Assembly: GCA_905236275.1 (NCBI GenBank)
Contig: CAJOPI010000322.1
Coordinates: 1-6,996, forward strand
Direction: 5' to 3'
Origin: an uncultured Lachnospiraceae bacterium
Lineage (GTDB): Bacteria > Bacillota > Clostridia > Lachnospirales > Lachnospiraceae
DNA length: 6,996 bases
Below are positions 5,811 through 6,996 of this stretch, one piece after another. The position numbers were made by a program, and so were the translations under genes. The notes under the pieces are model-generated. The model saw nothing but the letters and a program-made list of their open reading frames with translations. It ran no database searches and was not told where the DNA came from. How positions within the stretch are numbered: position 1 is the stretch's first letter; each line of letters starts with the position of its first letter.

Positions 5811-6274
5811 CTATCCCTGTTAAATCTCTTCTTACCGTCATCCTCGGACATTGCCTTACCAAGTCCATGAATAAGGTCTTTCTTTTCAAGGAGATCCCTT
5901 TCCTTCTTTTTCTTTTCCTTAGCGGCCTTTGCAATCTGGGCGCATTCCGCACAGAATCTTCCGCTCCTGATGGATTTTCCGCAGGCTTCACAGGTCAGGT
6001 AAGTCCTTGAATCCACCGTAACCTCCAGCCTTTCTTCTCTAAGCATTCTGGTTATTTCGTTTTCCTTGACTCCCGTATTTTCCGATATCTGCGATACCGT
6101 AGCCTGCTTATGCTGATCAAGATAATTCCTCACTATCCCATAATCATCATAATACTTTTTTCCGCATTTGGGGCAGCTGTATTCACCGAGACCGGTAAAA
6201 TTCAGCATTACTTCACATGACTCACATTTTTCAGGTTTATGATAATAATCATTAAACAGATCGTCAGCATTCAT
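5807..6274 (-). CDS. Small zinc-finger / winged-helix-like protein, YvyF-like in outline
   Basis: A 155-residue soluble protein with four CxxC pairs: C17/C20 (CESC), C34/C37 (CPKC), C95/C98 (CEAC) and C108/C111 (CAEC). The first two pairs form one likely zinc ribbon and the last two another. Between them, about residues 45-87 (IVRNYLDQHKQATVSQISE, then NTGVKENEITRMLREERLEV) read like a helix-turn-helix or winged helix, with a strand after it. This order recalls the flagellar-operon protein YvyF (zinc ribbon then short HTH), though the second ribbon is extra. The C-terminus (112-155) is a highly charged Lys/Glu-rich helix and basic tail. No signal or membrane segment is present. A strong ribosome site (CGAGGAGGGG) supports the start. 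It precedes the membrane-protein gene by 69 bases and probably shares its transcript with clpC. A nucleic-acid-binding or regulatory role is plausible but not shown; four CxxC pairs also occur in McsA, without visible sequence similarity. Confidence 0.9.
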   Translation of the reverse strand: MNADDLFNDYYHKPEKCESCEVMLNFTGLGEYSCPKCGKKYYDDYGIVRNYLDQHKQATVSQISENTGVKENEITRMLREERLEVTVDSRTYLTCEACGKSIRSGRFCAECAQIAKAAKEKKKKERDLLEKKDLIHGLGKAMSEDDGKKRFNRDR

Positions 6275-6280
6275 GTTCCA

Positions 6281-6290
6281 CCCCTCCTCG
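6281..6290 (-). promoter_or_regulatory. Strong ribosome binding site of the zinc-finger gene
   Basis: Minus strand CGAGGAGGGG lies 6 bases before the ATG at 6274 and decides that start over downstream Met codons. The 50-base gap to purD is A/T-rich (TTAAGTTAAAT) but no convincing -35/-10 pair is seen, so a separate promoter here is uncertain. Confidence 0.8.
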
Positions 6291-6313
6291 TATTTAACTT
6301 AAAGATCCTCAGA

Positions 6314-6332
6314 AAGCCTGATTGTCAGGCTT
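6314..6332 (-). terminator. Possible intrinsic terminator overlapping the purD stop codon
   Basis: On the minus strand AAGCCTGA pairs with TCAGGCTT around a 3-base loop (CAA), eight base pairs, followed by TTCTG. The stem contains the TGA stop of purD. The T-tract is short (TTT then CT), so termination is probably incomplete; it may separate the purine operon from the zinc-finger/clpC group. Confidence 0.5.
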
Positions 6333-6996
6333 CATCAATCGCCTTACCTATATCCTTGCGGAAATATTTATTCTCAAAATTCACCCATTTTACGGCTTCA
6401 TAGGCATTCGCCCTTGCCTGTCTCAGATTCGGTCCCTTCGCGGTCACACCCAGAACTCTTCCGCCGTTGGTCACAATGCCCTTCGAGCTCTTTCTGGTTC
6501 CCGCATGGAAGCAGTAATAGCCCTCTTCGGCATTGAACCTGTCAAGACCTTCGATAGCATAGCCCTTCGTATACGATACCGGATAGCCCTCGGAAGCGAG
6601 AACCACGCAGACAGCCGCATTATCCTCGAATTCAAGCTTTATCTTTCCGAGCTTTCCATCGATGCAGGCTTCCATCACCTCTATAATATCATTTTTCATC
6701 CTCGGAAGCACTACCTGAGCTTCAGGATCTCCAAAACGTGCATTATATTCGAGAACCTTCGGTCCCTCCTCCGTCAGCATAAGCCCGAAGAAGATAACGC
6801 CCTTGAATTCCCTGCCTTCTGCCGCCATTGCATCAACCGTAGGCTGGAAAATATTTTTCTTGCAGAAGTCAGCAACCTTTTTATTGTAAAAGGGCGAAGG
6901 TGAGAAAGTACCCATTCCTCCGGTATTTAAGCCGGTATCGCCATCTCCTGCCCTCTTGTGATCCTGCGCACTCGACATTACTTTTATCGTCTTTCC
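6325..6996 (-). CDS. purD: Phosphoribosylamine-glycine ligase (GAR synthetase), N-terminus cut by window edge
   Basis: PurD joins glycine to phosphoribosylamine using ATP, the second step of de novo purine synthesis, in the cytoplasm. The last 223 residues of a protein usually about 420 long are visible; the frame stays open to the right edge, so the Met at 6978 is internal and not a start. Diagnostic stretches: SSAQDHKRAGDGDTGLNTGGMG (written in two parts: SSAQDHKR and GDTGLNTGGMG), the ATP-grasp metal/ATP site EYNARFGDPEAQ (Glu and Asn being the metal ligands in the family), and the C-terminal domain with HAGT and GRVLGVTA. No interruption is seen. It is the last gene of whatever purine operon lies to the right, and its stop lies within a hairpin that may end that operon. 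Confidence 0.97.
   Translation of the reverse strand, partial: GKTIKVMSSAQDHKRAGDGDTGLNTGGMGTFSPSPFYNKKVADFCKKNIFQPTVDAMAAEGREFKGVIFFGLMLTEEGPKVLEYNARFGDPEAQVVLPRMKNDIIEVMEACIDGKLGKIKLEFEDNAAVCVVLASEGYPVSYTKGYAIEGLDRFNAEEGYYCFHAGTRKSSKGIVTNGGRVLGVTAKGPNLRQARANAYEAVKWVNFENKYFRKDIGKAIDEA

Noticed and set aside
5734..5991. Minus-strand 85-codon frame overlapping the end of the zinc-finger gene
   Set aside because: Out-of-frame shadow with an Arg/Lys-rich low-complexity translation; the zinc-finger frame has the strong ribosome site and cysteine pattern.
6322..6903. Plus-strand 193-codon open frame opposite purD
   Set aside because: Antisense shadow of a clear purD frame; no ribosome site or recognisable protein.
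6976..6978. ATG at 6978 as the purD start
   Set aside because: The frame stays open to the window edge, the residues before it fit PurD, and the protein would lack half of its ATP-grasp fold.

Overview
The window looks like a stretch of chromosome from a mid-GC Firmicute, most likely a member of the Lachnospiraceae. This rests on the clpC-radA neighbourhood, strong purine-rich Shine-Dalgarno sites, and the style of a small 137-residue protein often seen in that family. The taxonomic call is an inference, not a measurement. All six genes lie on the minus strand, so transcription runs from high to low coordinates. No plus-strand open frame looks real. There are no tRNAs, rRNAs, CRISPR arrays, transposases or phage genes.

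In transcription order: (1) the C-terminal half of purD (purine biosynthesis), cut by the right edge and ending in a small hairpin that overlaps its stop codon; (2) a 155-residue protein with four CxxC zinc-knuckle pairs flanking a winged-helix-like region; (3) a 530-residue exported single-pass membrane protein with an outside domain and a long, charged, low-complexity cytoplasmic tail; (4) clpC, a full-length Hsp100 unfoldase of the ClpCP protease, whose ribosome site overlaps the stop codon of gene 3; (5) after a 177-base structured intergenic region, a 137-residue acidic protein of unknown function; (6) radA, the branch-migration helicase of homologous recombination, starting inside the stop codon of gene 5 (ATGA overlap) and cut by the left edge.

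The clpC-radA pair is the classic Firmicute stress/repair neighbourhood. The genes that precede clpC in Bacillus (ctsR, mcsA, mcsB) are not here, and no CtsR heptad repeat is seen. A zinc-finger/winged-helix protein and an exported membrane protein occupy that place instead. The clpC-137 aa intergenic region is the most unusual non-coding DNA: it holds a GNRA-capped hairpin, a second hairpin, near-terminal inverted repeats that can form a competing long-range stem, an extended -10 box, and a perfect 16-bp palindrome over the predicted transcription start of the last two genes.

The unusual candidates are therefore the two uncharacterised genes coupled to clpC and the structured, probably regulated, leader of the 137 aa-radA pair. 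Nothing in the window is by itself proof of a new system.
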